The notes below the pieces were generated by a model. It was not told where the DNA came from. It ran no database searches and saw only the letters and a list, made by a program, of their open reading frames with translations. A DNA stretch of 8,042 nucleotides from Propionibacteriaceae bacterium (lineage in GTDB: Bacteria; Actinomycetota; Actinomycetes; Propionibacteriales; Propionibacteriaceae), in NCBI GenBank assembly GCA_009781325.1, contig WQYJ01000084.1, positions 1 to 8,042 on the forward strand. The letters run 5' to 3'. Each line of letters opens with the position of its first letter. Position 1 is the first letter of the stretch. Below, piece after piece: positions 1 to 5,825 of this stretch. The position numbers and the translations under genes were made by a program.

Positions 1-1226
1 CAGCTCATGAGCTGATCTTCGACACGATTCTGGGTCTGTACGCCCAGGGTGAACCTGCTGATGCGATCACGGTTGCCGCTGAACTAACCAAGATGGGACA
101 AATTGCCAGAGTTGGTGGGCATGTCTACATACATGACTTATTGGCTTCTGTCTCCATTGCGGCGAATGCGGGTTACTATGCCGAGATCGTACGCGAGAAG
201 GCGATTCTCCGTCGCTTGGTGGATGCCTCAATACGCATTGCGCAGTTAGGGTATGCCGGGCAAGGCGATGTCGATGAGATTGTTGACCTCGCTCAGCAGA
301 CAATCTTCGAGGTCTCTGATGGGGCTTCGGGGGAGGACTACCGTCAGGTGTCTGACTTGCTTCAGATCACCTGGGATGAGATGGATGCTTTGGCATCTCA
401 TGGTGGCCGCTTCGCCGGAGTCCCGACAGGGTTCACTGAGTTAGATGGACTTACCAATGGTCTTCACGCGGGCCAGATGATTATTGTGGCTGCACGTCCG
501 GCCATTGGTAAGTCAACATTCGCACTCGATTTGGCTCGCAGTGCGTCTATCCATCATCGAATGACCACTGCGGTGTTCTCCCTAGAAATGTCTGCCTCCG
601 AGATTATGATGAGGTTGCTATCTGCTGAGGCGTCTGTCCCGCTGGAGAACATCCGTACCGGTCGGCTCGATGAATGGTGGGATAACCTGAGTCAAGTAAC
701 CCAGCGGATTAGTTCCGCGCCTCTATTCATCGACGATTCCCCAAATCTAACGATGATGGAGATTCGAGCCAAGGCTCGGCGCCTGAAGCAGCACCACGAT
801 CTGAAGCTGATTGTCATCGACTATATTCAGTTGATGTCTTCCGGGCGCAAAGTCGAGTCTCGCCAGTTAGAAGTCTCAGAGTTCTCCCGGCAGATCAAGT
901 TGATGGCAAAGGAGCTCAATATCCCTGTCGTTGCAATCTCCCAGCTCAACCGAGGTACGGAGCAACGCTCGGATAAGAAGCCATTGCTGTCGGATCTGCG
1001 TGAATCAGGTTCGCTGGAGCAGGATGCCGACGTTGTCATTCTGCTCCATCGAACTGACTTCTATAACCGAGAAGAACGACCCGGTGAGGCAGATCTCATC
1101 GTCGCTAAACACAGAAACGGGCGTACGGATACCCTGCCGGTGATCTTCCAGGGCCGGATGTCCCGCTTTGTCGATGACCCAGACTCCGGTTTCCGCAGCC
1201 GAGACGACCAGAGCTTCTCGGATTAG
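1..1226 (+). CDS. dnaB: Replicative DNA helicase DnaB (5' partial)
   Basis: This is the hexameric replicative helicase, which unwinds DNA at the fork using ATP and recruits primase. The frame is open from base 3 with no start in the window; the first visible residues (AHELIFDTILGLYAQGEP) already belong to the DnaB N-terminal domain, so about 45-60 residues are missing. The N-terminal helical domain and the linker (GGHVYIHDLL, AANAGYYAEIVREKAILRRL) run to about base 330. The RecA-like domain follows: Walker A ARPAIGKST at 492-518, the FSLEM catalytic-glutamate motif with Glu at 585-587, Walker B LIVIDYIQLM with Asp at 819-821, then QLNRGTEQRSDKKPLLSDLRE and GEADLIVAKHRNGRTDT. Walker A is uninterrupted, so no intein sits there, unlike in some actinobacterial DnaB genes. 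In actinobacteria dnaB commonly follows rpsF-ssb-rpsR-rplI; that region lies outside the window. The ATG at base 93 is an internal methionine. Identification is secure. Confidence 0.97.
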   Translation, partial: AHELIFDTILGLYAQGEPADAITVAAELTKMGQIARVGGHVYIHDLLASVSIAANAGYYAEIVREKAILRRLVDASIRIAQLGYAGQGDVDEIVDLAQQTIFEVSDGASGEDYRQVSDLLQITWDEMDALASHGGRFAGVPTGFTELDGLTNGLHAGQMIIVAARPAIGKSTFALDLARSASIHHRMTTAVFSLEMSASEIMMRLLSAEASVPLENIRTGRLDEWWDNLSQVTQRISSAPLFIDDSPNLTMMEIRAKARRLKQHHDLKLIVIDYIQLMSSGRKVESRQLEVSEFSRQIKLMAKELNIPVVAISQLNRGTEQRSDKKPLLSDLRESGSLEQDADVVILLHRTDFYNREERPGEADLIVAKHRNGRTDTLPVIFQGRMSRFVDDPDSGFRSRDDQSFSD

Positions 1227-1229
1227 TCC

Positions 1230-1550
1230 ATGACACGCTATGACGAAGTCTTAGCTGCTGCTCGTGCAACACTGGCAGGGATGATCCGCCGCAAAAACCC
1301 GGCTGGAATTGCCGGAATGCGCTCAGTGATTTCAGCCTTGGAAAAAGCCGGAGAAGACGAAGTCGACGAAGTCTTGGATGCAGAAATCGCCATGAGAACC
1401 CACGAAGCCCAGACTCTCACCGAAGCCAATAGAGACCTAGAAGCCTCCATGGCCAGCTACCAAGCAACCCTCATCACCAGGCTAAGAGAAGGCCACCCCC
1501 GACCCCCCGGTCATCCTGCCGCCAGGCAGGACTCCCGGCAGCCGACGTAG
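1230..1550 (+). CDS. Small hypothetical protein, weakly GatB/YqeY-like, C-terminus formed by a repeat
   Basis: A 106-residue acidic, probably alpha-helical protein with no signal peptide or membrane segment. Its ATG is 3 bases after the dnaB stop, with no clear Shine-Dalgarno sequence, so translation may be coupled to dnaB. Residues 20-85 (RRKNPAGIAGMRSVISALEKAG, then VLDAEIAMRTHEAQTL) resemble by eye the start of the GatB/YqeY family, in which a short helical repeat follows LRSxLxAIxxAE. That family is usually about 150 residues, so this would be short. From about residue 92 the sequence (PPGHPAARQDSRQPT) is encoded by the intergenic hairpin repeat, and the TAG stop at 1548-1550 lies within that repeat. 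The original C-terminus may therefore have been replaced. The open frame, its spacing to dnaB and the helix-like composition support a real gene; the family assignment is tentative. Confidence 0.6.
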   Translation: MTRYDEVLAAARATLAGMIRRKNPAGIAGMRSVISALEKAGEDEVDEVLDAEIAMRTHEAQTLTEANRDLEASMASYQATLITRLREGHPRPPGHPAARQDSRQPT

Positions 1551-1560
1551 GGTCTTGGGT
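1504..1560 (+). repeat. Hairpin repeat unit 1 (forward, solo copy)
   Basis: First copy of the GC-rich unit. An imperfect hairpin at 1507-1538 has the inner stem TCCTGCC (1514-1520) pairing with GGCAGGA (1525-1531) and outer CCGG tetramers. A tail, CAGCCGACGTAGGGTCTT, follows. The unit overlaps the last 15 codons and the stop of the small gene. It lies 64 bp upstream of the next forward unit and has no facing reverse partner of its own, so it looks like half of the composite element. Confidence 0.85.
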
Positions 1561-1567
1561 GAGCTTA

Positions 1568-1688
1568 CCCCCGGTCATCCTGCCGCTAGGCAGGACCCCC
1601 GGCAGCCGACGTAGGGTCTTTGGTTAGGTTTTCTTTCCCGAGTCCATACGTTGGCTGCCGGGGGTCCTGCCTTCGGCAGGATGACCGG
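1568..1688. repeat. Composite inverted-repeat element, copy A (about 118-121 bp)
   Basis: A forward hairpin unit (1571-1602) and a reverse unit (1658-1688) face each other across a 55-bp spacer. The arms match over about 40 bp if the tails (ACGTA at 1609-1613, TACGT at 1647-1651) are included, with few mismatches. Each arm is itself a hairpin with a 6-7 bp TCCTGCC/GGCAGGA stem and a 3-4 base loop, inside CCGG tetramers. The spacer carries a T-rich run at 1628-1637. No coding potential is convincing. The same architecture recurs at 5548-5669. The structure fits a REP/BIME-like or MITE-like dispersed element; membership of a named family is not established. Confidence 0.85.
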
Positions 1689-1770
1689 GTGGTGCGTAGG
1701 GTCTTTGGTTAGGTTTTCTTTCCCGAGTCCATACGTTGGCTGCCGGGGGTCCTGCCTTCGGCAGGATGAC
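1610..1770. repeat. Perfect 76-bp tandem duplication, period 85 bp
   Basis: Bases 1610-1685 and 1695-1770 are identical at all 76 positions. Each copy holds the tail module CGTAGGGTCTT, the T-rich spacer, and a reverse-facing hairpin unit (1658-1688 in the first; 1743-1770 in the second, lacking its last CCGG). A 9-base stretch (1686-1694) separates them. The second copy ends exactly one base before the minus-strand stop codon of the hydrolase gene. Perfect identity suggests recent duplication or gene conversion. Confidence 0.9.
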
Positions 1771-2706
1771 TTAGGGGTACAGGATCCGCCCGAGGGCGTC
1801 GACGGCGGGTAGGCAATGCCACCATTGATGGCCGAAACCATTAATCGTAGCTGTCACTCCGGGAACCTCACGGGCCTCAAGCTGAGCGTCCAGAGCCATG
1901 AACTGGTTCTTGGGGCACAGTTTCGACAGTCCAGCCCTGACCAAATGGGTCTGCGGCAAATCCAAAAGTGCCACCCTCTGCTCAGTATCATCGCTGGCTA
2001 ACATGGTCACCGAAGCGATGAAATCTGGAGGAGTGAACCTCAGCTTGGGCTCCCACAATTGACGCAGGCTTGCCTGGCGTACCCAGGTACTCGGATAGTT
2101 CTTCGGAACAGTCTTCAGCAAACGAATCCAGTCTGCCGCATTATGAATAGCCAAGCGCCCGATCGTACGCGACGCAAGAGTCACCGGCTCAATCAAAGTC
2201 AAGGTGGAAATCTCAAAACTAGCCTGAATCGCAGGCAGTACTGCTGCCGCCAGTGAACACCCGGTCGAAAATGCCAGGATCTCGATATTCTCCGGAACTT
2301 CAATCTCCGCAGCTTCAACAGCCGCCTTCAGATAGGTCCAGGTTGCCAATCCCCATGACGACGGATCCCCATCCAACAGATCCCGACGTACTTGAGTCGA
2401 CAGCGGCTGGCCGTACCGACTAAACCCAGGAAGCTCACATGTCACCACGATTGTCTTCGACAAAGCCGCCCACTGAGCAAGTTTCGCTGCTTCCCAAGAC
2501 CCCATAGCCTGATTGAAACCGATGAAATGGATCGTCAACCCTTGAGGATTCTCCGGTACGGCGACCAGGGCATCAACGGGAGGCAGGCCTCGCGGTGCAA
2601 CTGTAATCCGGCGTACGCGGCCCCGAGGCTGAGGGGTTACTGGCCTTGCCGGCAGTGTAATATTCTCATGCTGACGTGAGGCTGGATAAAATGCGGATCG
2701 CTCCAT
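1771..2706 (-). CDS. Alpha/beta-hydrolase-like protein, function unknown
   Basis: A 311-residue protein with the order of elements of an alpha/beta hydrolase. A strand and oxyanion-type turn (LTIHFIGFN, 57-65) come first, then a strand ending in ELPGFSRYG (91-99, like the family's D-x-PG-x-G-x-S loop). A nucleophile elbow AFSTG follows (145-149, Ser147, with Ala in place of the first Gly). Next are a strand TLTLIEP (168-174) and a terminal GFGHQWW with His293 as the likely catalytic histidine. At the usual acid position after the strand LVRAGLSKLC (255-264) I see no Asp or Glu; Glu173 is an alternative. There is no signal peptide or membrane segment, so it is probably cytoplasmic. Substrate is unknown, and a non-catalytic role is possible. 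The gene is convergent with dnaB and divergent from pepN, so it is its own transcription unit. The ATG at 2706 is favoured because a -10-like hexamer lies 6 bases upstream. Confidence 0.85.
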   Translation of the reverse strand: MERSAFYPASRQHENITLPARPVTPQPRGRVRRITVAPRGLPPVDALVAVPENPQGLTIHFIGFNQAMGSWEAAKLAQWAALSKTIVVTCELPGFSRYGQPLSTQVRRDLLDGDPSSWGLATWTYLKAAVEAAEIEVPENIEILAFSTGCSLAAAVLPAIQASFEISTLTLIEPVTLASRTIGRLAIHNAADWIRLLKTVPKNYPSTWVRQASLRQLWEPKLRFTPPDFIASVTMLASDDTEQRVALLDLPQTHLVRAGLSKLCPKNQFMALDAQLEAREVPGVTATINGFGHQWWHCLPAVDALGRILYP

Positions 2707-2712
2707 GACAGA

Positions 2713-2718
2713 AGTGTA
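2713..2718 (-). promoter_or_regulatory. Putative -10 hexamer for a leaderless hydrolase transcript
   Basis: On the minus strand this reads TACACT, matching the actinobacterial TANNNT consensus, and ends 6 bases before the ATG at 2706-2704. That spacing would put the transcription start on or beside the start codon. No Shine-Dalgarno sequence is visible, consistent with a leaderless mRNA. I see no good -35 box, so this rests on position and a short motif. Confidence 0.45.
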
Positions 2719-2797
2719 CTAGCTCATCTGGCTGTTATCTGCGGATGCGAACTCACTGATGTCTGCAAGAATAGAAATCACTTGACTGGCGCTAACA

Positions 2798-2806
2798 AGG
2801 AAGGAC
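2798..2806 (+). promoter_or_regulatory. Strong Shine-Dalgarno site of pepN
   Basis: AAGGAAGGA lies 5 bases before the ATG at 2812. It decides the start: an in-frame TTG at 2782 would add ten residues but lies upstream of this site and has no comparable site of its own. I found no convincing -10 or -35 box for pepN in the 105-base divergent region 2707-2811. Confidence 0.8.
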
Positions 2807-2811
2807 TGCAC

Positions 2812-5418
2812 ATGCCTGGTTATAACCTCACACGCATCGAAGCCGCAGCAAGGGCAGAACTCATCACCGTACATGGATATGACATCACCCTCGATCTTCG
2901 CGCTGAGTCTGAAACCTTCGATTCATTGACCCGCATTGAGTTTGCGTGCTCGGTGCCTGGGGCTGGGACTTTCTTGGATTACATCGCTGAGAGCGTACGC
3001 AAGGTGGAGCTCAACGGAGTCGAACTCAACCCTGCGGAGGTCTTTGAAGACTCTCGGATTCACCTGAAGAATCTGGCTGCTGAGAATACGGTGATCATCC
3101 ATGGTGACTCCGCGTACTCTCACACCGGTGAGGGTCTTCACCGCTTCACGGACCCTGTGGATTCACAGACATATATATACAGTCAATGTGAGGTTGCCGA
3201 TGCCAGGCGAATCTTCCCCAATTTTGAGCAGCCTGATCTGAAATCACGCTTTGTTTTCCACATCATTGCCCCGGCTCATTGGACAGTGATTTCCAACCAG
3301 CCGACCCCGGAACCAACGTTGCTAGACACCCCTGATTCGGCGCGGTGGGACTTCGGTGTCACACCGATCATGTCCACCTATCTCATCGCCGTCATCGCGG
3401 GGCCTTACCAGCGCTGGGATGACATCTATGTCTCCACCGATGGCCGCCAGATACCCATGGGGGTGTTCGTGCGTACGTCGATGGCCCAATACATGGATCA
3501 CGAGGAGATCTTCGACATCACCCGACGCGGTTTCGAGTTCTTCGAATCAGCATTCGGCGTACCCTATCCCTACGAAAAGTACGACCAGGCCTTCGTCCCG
3601 CAATACAATGCCGGAGCGATGGAAAACATCGGCGCTGTCACTCTAACCGAGGACCGCTACATCTTCAGGTCCAAGCCGGTCGAAGCTATCGTGGCGATGC
3701 GGGCGAATACGATCCTTCACGAGCAGGCGCACATGTGGTTCGGCGACCTGGTGACTATGAAGTGGTGGAATGATCTATGGCTCAATGAGTCATTCGCCGA
3801 ATACATGGCCCACCTGGCAGCAGCCTCGAACACCCGCTGGACTGATGCATGGACCGACTTCTTGGCTTCACGCAAACTCGTCGGCTACCAGCAGGATCAG
3901 TTGCCGACCACGCACCCGATTATGGCCGAGATTCATGACCTCGCCGATGTTGAGGTCAACTTCGACATGATCACCTATGCCAAGGGTGCTTCTGTTATCA
4001 AGCAGCTTGTGGCCTGGGTCGGGCAGGAGGCTTTCCTGGCTGGAGTCGCCAATTATCTGAATAAGTACGCCTGGGGCAATGCAACCCTGGAGGATTTCTT
4101 GGGTGAGATTGAAGCGGCTTCGGGGCGTGATCTGAAACGGTGGTCGAAGGTCTGGCTCGAAGAAGCAGGGGTCACAACCTTGCGGCCAATTGTTGTTGAA
4201 CGAGCGGAGGGCATCTATGAGAAGGTGTCGATTGCCCAAGAGATCCCCGATGTGTATTCGCGCTTTTCCTCAATCCCGCATCGCGATCTTCCCCCGATTA
4301 TTGTCGAGCCGAGTTTGCGTCCCCACCATATCTCTATCTCCGGGTACGTACTCAGCGCCGAGGGTCTGATTCCAGCGTGGACCCTCGAAGCAGATATTGA
4401 TGGAGCCTGCACTGACATACCGGAGTTGACCGGTCAGGTCATCCCCGATCTGCTCATCATCAATGACTCTGACTTGGCTTATGCCAAGCTTCGTCTGGAT
4501 GAGGGCGGACAGCGGATTCTTCCTCAGATACTGTGCCGGATTGCCGATCCTCTTACTCGGGCTTTGGTCTGGGGCTCTTTGTGGGACTCGATGCGTGACG
4601 GAGAAATCTCTACTGGTACCTATGTCGACATTGTGCTGAAATCTATTGGGCGAGAAACGTCATCCACGACCATTCAATCATTGCTTGCACGGTTGCGGAC
4701 AACCATTCTGCTCTATATCTCTGCGGAGTTCCGTGAAGAGGCCCAAGTCAATGCTGCCGTTGAGTTGCTGAATCACGCGAAGCAGGCAGAACCGGGTTCT
4801 GATCAGGAGCTTCAATTCTTCAAGGCATTTGCTGGTCTCGCATGTACGCCAGCACAGCTTGAGTTGGTAGCCCAGGTCTTTGATGGGGTTGAGCAGTTAG
4901 ATGGATTGGTGGTTGACACCGAACTTCGCTGGGAGCTGTTGACCTATCTGGTCGCTGCGGGGATCAAGTCCGAGGCTGATATCGAGGCTGAATTGGCACT
5001 CGACACGACCTTGTCGGGCCTTGAGAGAGCTGCTGGGGCTCGGGCGGCAATTCCGACAATTGAGGCAAAGAGGCAGGCATGGCGTACGGGAGTCCTCGAT
5101 GACACGATCTCCAATGCCACTCAGCGTTACCTCATCCAGGGATTCATTCGGGTTGATGATCCAGCATTGCTTCGAGAGTTCGCCATTGAATACTTCGCGC
5201 AAATAGAAGAAACCTGGGCAACTCGTACTCGTCAAATGGCTCAAAACATCATCAACTCACTCTTCCCCATTCGATCCGTCAACGACCCGGAAATCGACAT
5301 CCTTCACATGACTGACCTGTGGCTGGATCGTCTCGGTGCCCGCACCCCAGCACTTCGCCGTCTGGTCCTAGCCTCCCGCGAGGAAGTGATCTGCGCCCGC
5401 GCAGCCCAGAGGACGTGA
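2812..5418 (+). CDS. pepN: Aminopeptidase N, M1 family zinc metallopeptidase
   Basis: Complete 868-residue gene. It removes N-terminal residues from peptides, most likely in the cytoplasm, as no signal peptide or anchor is present. An N-terminal beta-domain spans about 1-190. The catalytic domain has the exopeptidase motif GAMEN at 268-272 (N-terminus-binding Glu271) and the zinc motif HEQAHMWFGD, with ligands His303 and His307 and catalytic Glu304. The third ligand is Glu326 in LNESFAEYMA, giving the exact HExxH-x18-E spacing. Tyr389 in TYAKG matches the transition-state-stabilising tyrosine. All key residues are intact. The region from about 500 to 860 is a helical ERAP1_C-type domain. Length and the start (MPGYNLTRIEAAARAELI) fit actinobacterial PepN. 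The TGA stop lies inside a GTGACAAAG motif related to the repeats downstream. It is transcribed alone: the upstream gene is divergent and a 407-base gap follows. Confidence 0.97.
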   Translation: MPGYNLTRIEAAARAELITVHGYDITLDLRAESETFDSLTRIEFACSVPGAGTFLDYIAESVRKVELNGVELNPAEVFEDSRIHLKNLAAENTVIIHGDSAYSHTGEGLHRFTDPVDSQTYIYSQCEVADARRIFPNFEQPDLKSRFVFHIIAPAHWTVISNQPTPEPTLLDTPDSARWDFGVTPIMSTYLIAVIAGPYQRWDDIYVSTDGRQIPMGVFVRTSMAQYMDHEEIFDITRRGFEFFESAFGVPYPYEKYDQAFVPQYNAGAMENIGAVTLTEDRYIFRSKPVEAIVAMRANTILHEQAHMWFGDLVTMKWWNDLWLNESFAEYMAHLAAASNTRWTDAWTDFLASRKLVGYQQDQLPTTHPIMAEIHDLADVEVNFDMITYAKGASVIKQLVAWVGQEAFLAGVANYLNKYAWGNATLEDFLGEIEAASGRDLKRWSKVWLEEAGVTTLRPIVVERAEGIYEKVSIAQEIPDVYSRFSSIPHRDLPPIIVEPSLRPHHISISGYVLSAEGLIPAWTLEADIDGACTDIPELTGQVIPDLLIINDSDLAYAKLRLDEGGQRILPQILCRIADPLTRALVWGSLWDSMRDGEISTGTYVDIVLKSIGRETSSTTIQSLLARLRTTILLYISAEFREEAQVNAAVELLNHAKQAEPGSDQELQFFKAFAGLACTPAQLELVAQVFDGVEQLDGLVVDTELRWELLTYLVAAGIKSEADIEAELALDTTLSGLERAAGARAAIPTIEAKRQAWRTGVLDDTISNATQRYLIQGFIRVDDPALLREFAIEYFAQIEETWATRTRQMAQNIINSLFPIRSVNDPEIDILHMTDLWLDRLGARTPALRRLVLASREEVICARAAQRT

Positions 5419-5432
5419 CAAAGTAACACAGG

Positions 5433-5459
5433 GGACGGGGTGACAAAAGGTCCTTTTTT
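5433..5459 (+). terminator. Candidate rho-independent terminator after pepN
   Basis: GGAC (5433-5436) can pair with GTCC (5450-5453), directly followed by six T residues (5454-5459), 15 bases after the pepN stop. The stem is short. The same bases can also form a longer imperfect hairpin (see the repeat entry 5434-5473). The position and T-run are right for a terminator, but stability is doubtful. Confidence 0.4.
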
Positions 5460-5473
5460 ATCACACAGCCGTC
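5434..5473. repeat. REP-like GTGACAAAA hairpin, left copy
   Basis: An imperfect inverted repeat: outer GACGG (5434-5438) with CCGTC (5469-5473), then TGA-C-AAAA (5441-5448) facing TTTT-TTA-TCA (5454-5463). It contains GGGGTGACAAAAGGTCC. As recalled and unchecked, similar G-rich GACAAAAAGG-CC sequences occur as dispersed REP-type elements in various bacteria. A related GTGACAAA occurs at 5415 over the pepN stop and at 5678. Confidence 0.5.
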
Positions 5474-5476
5474 AAC

Positions 5477-5510
5477 AGCCGCAGGCAGGACCCCCGGCGG
5501 CTGATGTATG
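5477..5510 (+). repeat. Truncated hairpin repeat unit (forward, degenerate)
   Basis: This holds only the right half of the forward unit: GCAGGCAGGACCCCCGG followed by a tail, CGGCTGATGTATGG, close to the tail of the unit at 5551. The leading CCGGTCATCCTGCC half is absent. AGCCGC (5477-5482) can still pair with GCGGCT (5497-5502). It is probably a decayed copy or recombination remnant. Confidence 0.7.
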
Positions 5511-5547
5511 GACTGTGGTGCAGGTCAATTCCTAAGACCCTACGTTG

Positions 5548-5669
5548 CCCCCGGTCATCCTGCCGCAGGCAGGACCCCCGGTGGCTGATGTATGGTCTTG
5601 GGTTGAGAATTCTTCGCTTCGGTCCTCACATCGGCTGCCGGGGGTCCTGCCTGGCGGCAGGATGACCGT
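5548..5669. repeat. Composite inverted-repeat element, copy B (about 119 bp)
   Basis: A forward unit (5551-5581) and a reverse unit (5638-5668) face each other across a 56-bp spacer, matching copy A at 1568-1688 in order, orientation and length. The forward hairpin is a perfect 7-bp stem, TCCTGCC-GCA-GGCAGGA (5558-5574). The reverse one has the same stem with a 4-base loop (5645-5662). The spacers align loosely: both begin with a GA(C/T)GTA-GGTCTT-type module and end before TCGGCTG or TTGGCTG. A stray reverse tail module, AAGACCCTACGT (5534-5545), sits just to the left. No protein is encoded. Confidence 0.85.
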
Positions 5670-5677
5670 GGTGTGGT

Positions 5678-5706
5678 GTGACAAAAAGAACCGCGCCCTT
5701 TGTCGC
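5678..5706. repeat. REP-like GTGACAAAA hairpin, right copy
   Basis: GTGACAAA (5678-5685) pairs with TTTGTCGC (5699-5706), an 8-bp stem with one G-U wobble and a 13-base loop. With the left copy (5434-5473) it brackets the other repeats in the gap. There is no T-run after the stem on the plus strand, so it is not a canonical terminator. Confidence 0.5.
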
Positions 5707-5825
5707 ATTCCAGATACCACCCAATATCGCGTTTTTCAACCTATGATGCTCATACGAAAGATGGATCGGAAAACCATTCTTCAGAGGGAGTGAGTTACCG
5801 TGCTTCGGTAATTATGCTTGAAGCT
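5707..5825. other. Non-repeat remainder of the pepN-ABC gap
   Basis: The last 119 bases of the 407-base gap 5419-5825. It is more AT-rich than its surroundings and presumably holds the ABC promoter. A purine stretch GAGGGAG (5784-5790) looks like a ribosome binding site, but no in-frame start lies at the right distance. A 16-codon open frame from 5742 is too short to support. Confidence 0.5.
5813..5818 (+). promoter_or_regulatory. Putative -10 hexamer for the ABC operon, leaderless type
   Basis: TATGCT matches TANNNT and ends 7 bases before the ATG at 5826. As for the hydrolase gene, this would start the transcript at or next to the start codon. No Shine-Dalgarno sequence lies at normal distance from that ATG. 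The -35 region (GTGAGT at 5790-5795, 17-base spacing) is weak. Confidence 0.45.

Noticed and set aside
93..95. ATG at 93 as the start of dnaB
   Set aside because: The frame is open to base 3 and the upstream codons encode conserved DnaB N-terminal residues, so this Met is internal and the gene is cut by the window edge.
492..518. Possible intein at the DnaB Walker A site
   Set aside because: Walker A reads straight through into conserved DnaB sequence, with no insertion.
1628..1637. T-rich tract in the composite spacer as an intrinsic terminator
   Set aside because: It lies about 25 bases after the hairpin, not directly next to it, so it does not fit a canonical terminator.
1504..1770. CRISPR array
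   Set aside because: Units are few, face both directions, and are separated by repeated, non-unique spacers; there are no cas genes.
1575..1841. Minus-strand 88-codon open frame over the repeat array
   Set aside because: Its sequence is the duplicated repeat translated, with an internal peptide repetition, and it overlaps the end of the hydrolase gene. Similar open frames at 5532-5793 were rejected for the same reason.
2782..2784. TTG start for pepN, ten codons upstream
   Set aside because: It precedes the strong AAGGAAGGA site, which is properly spaced only for the ATG at 2812.
4897..5244. Minus-strand open frames within pepN, and others within dnaB and the ABC genes
   Set aside because: They overlap strongly supported conserved genes, lack start signals, and show no recognisable protein features.
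5742..5792. 16-codon open frame starting at an ATG-ATG pair upstream of the ABC genes, as a leader peptide
   Set aside because: There is no ribosome binding site at a sensible distance, no characteristic residue run, and no attenuator-like structure after it.
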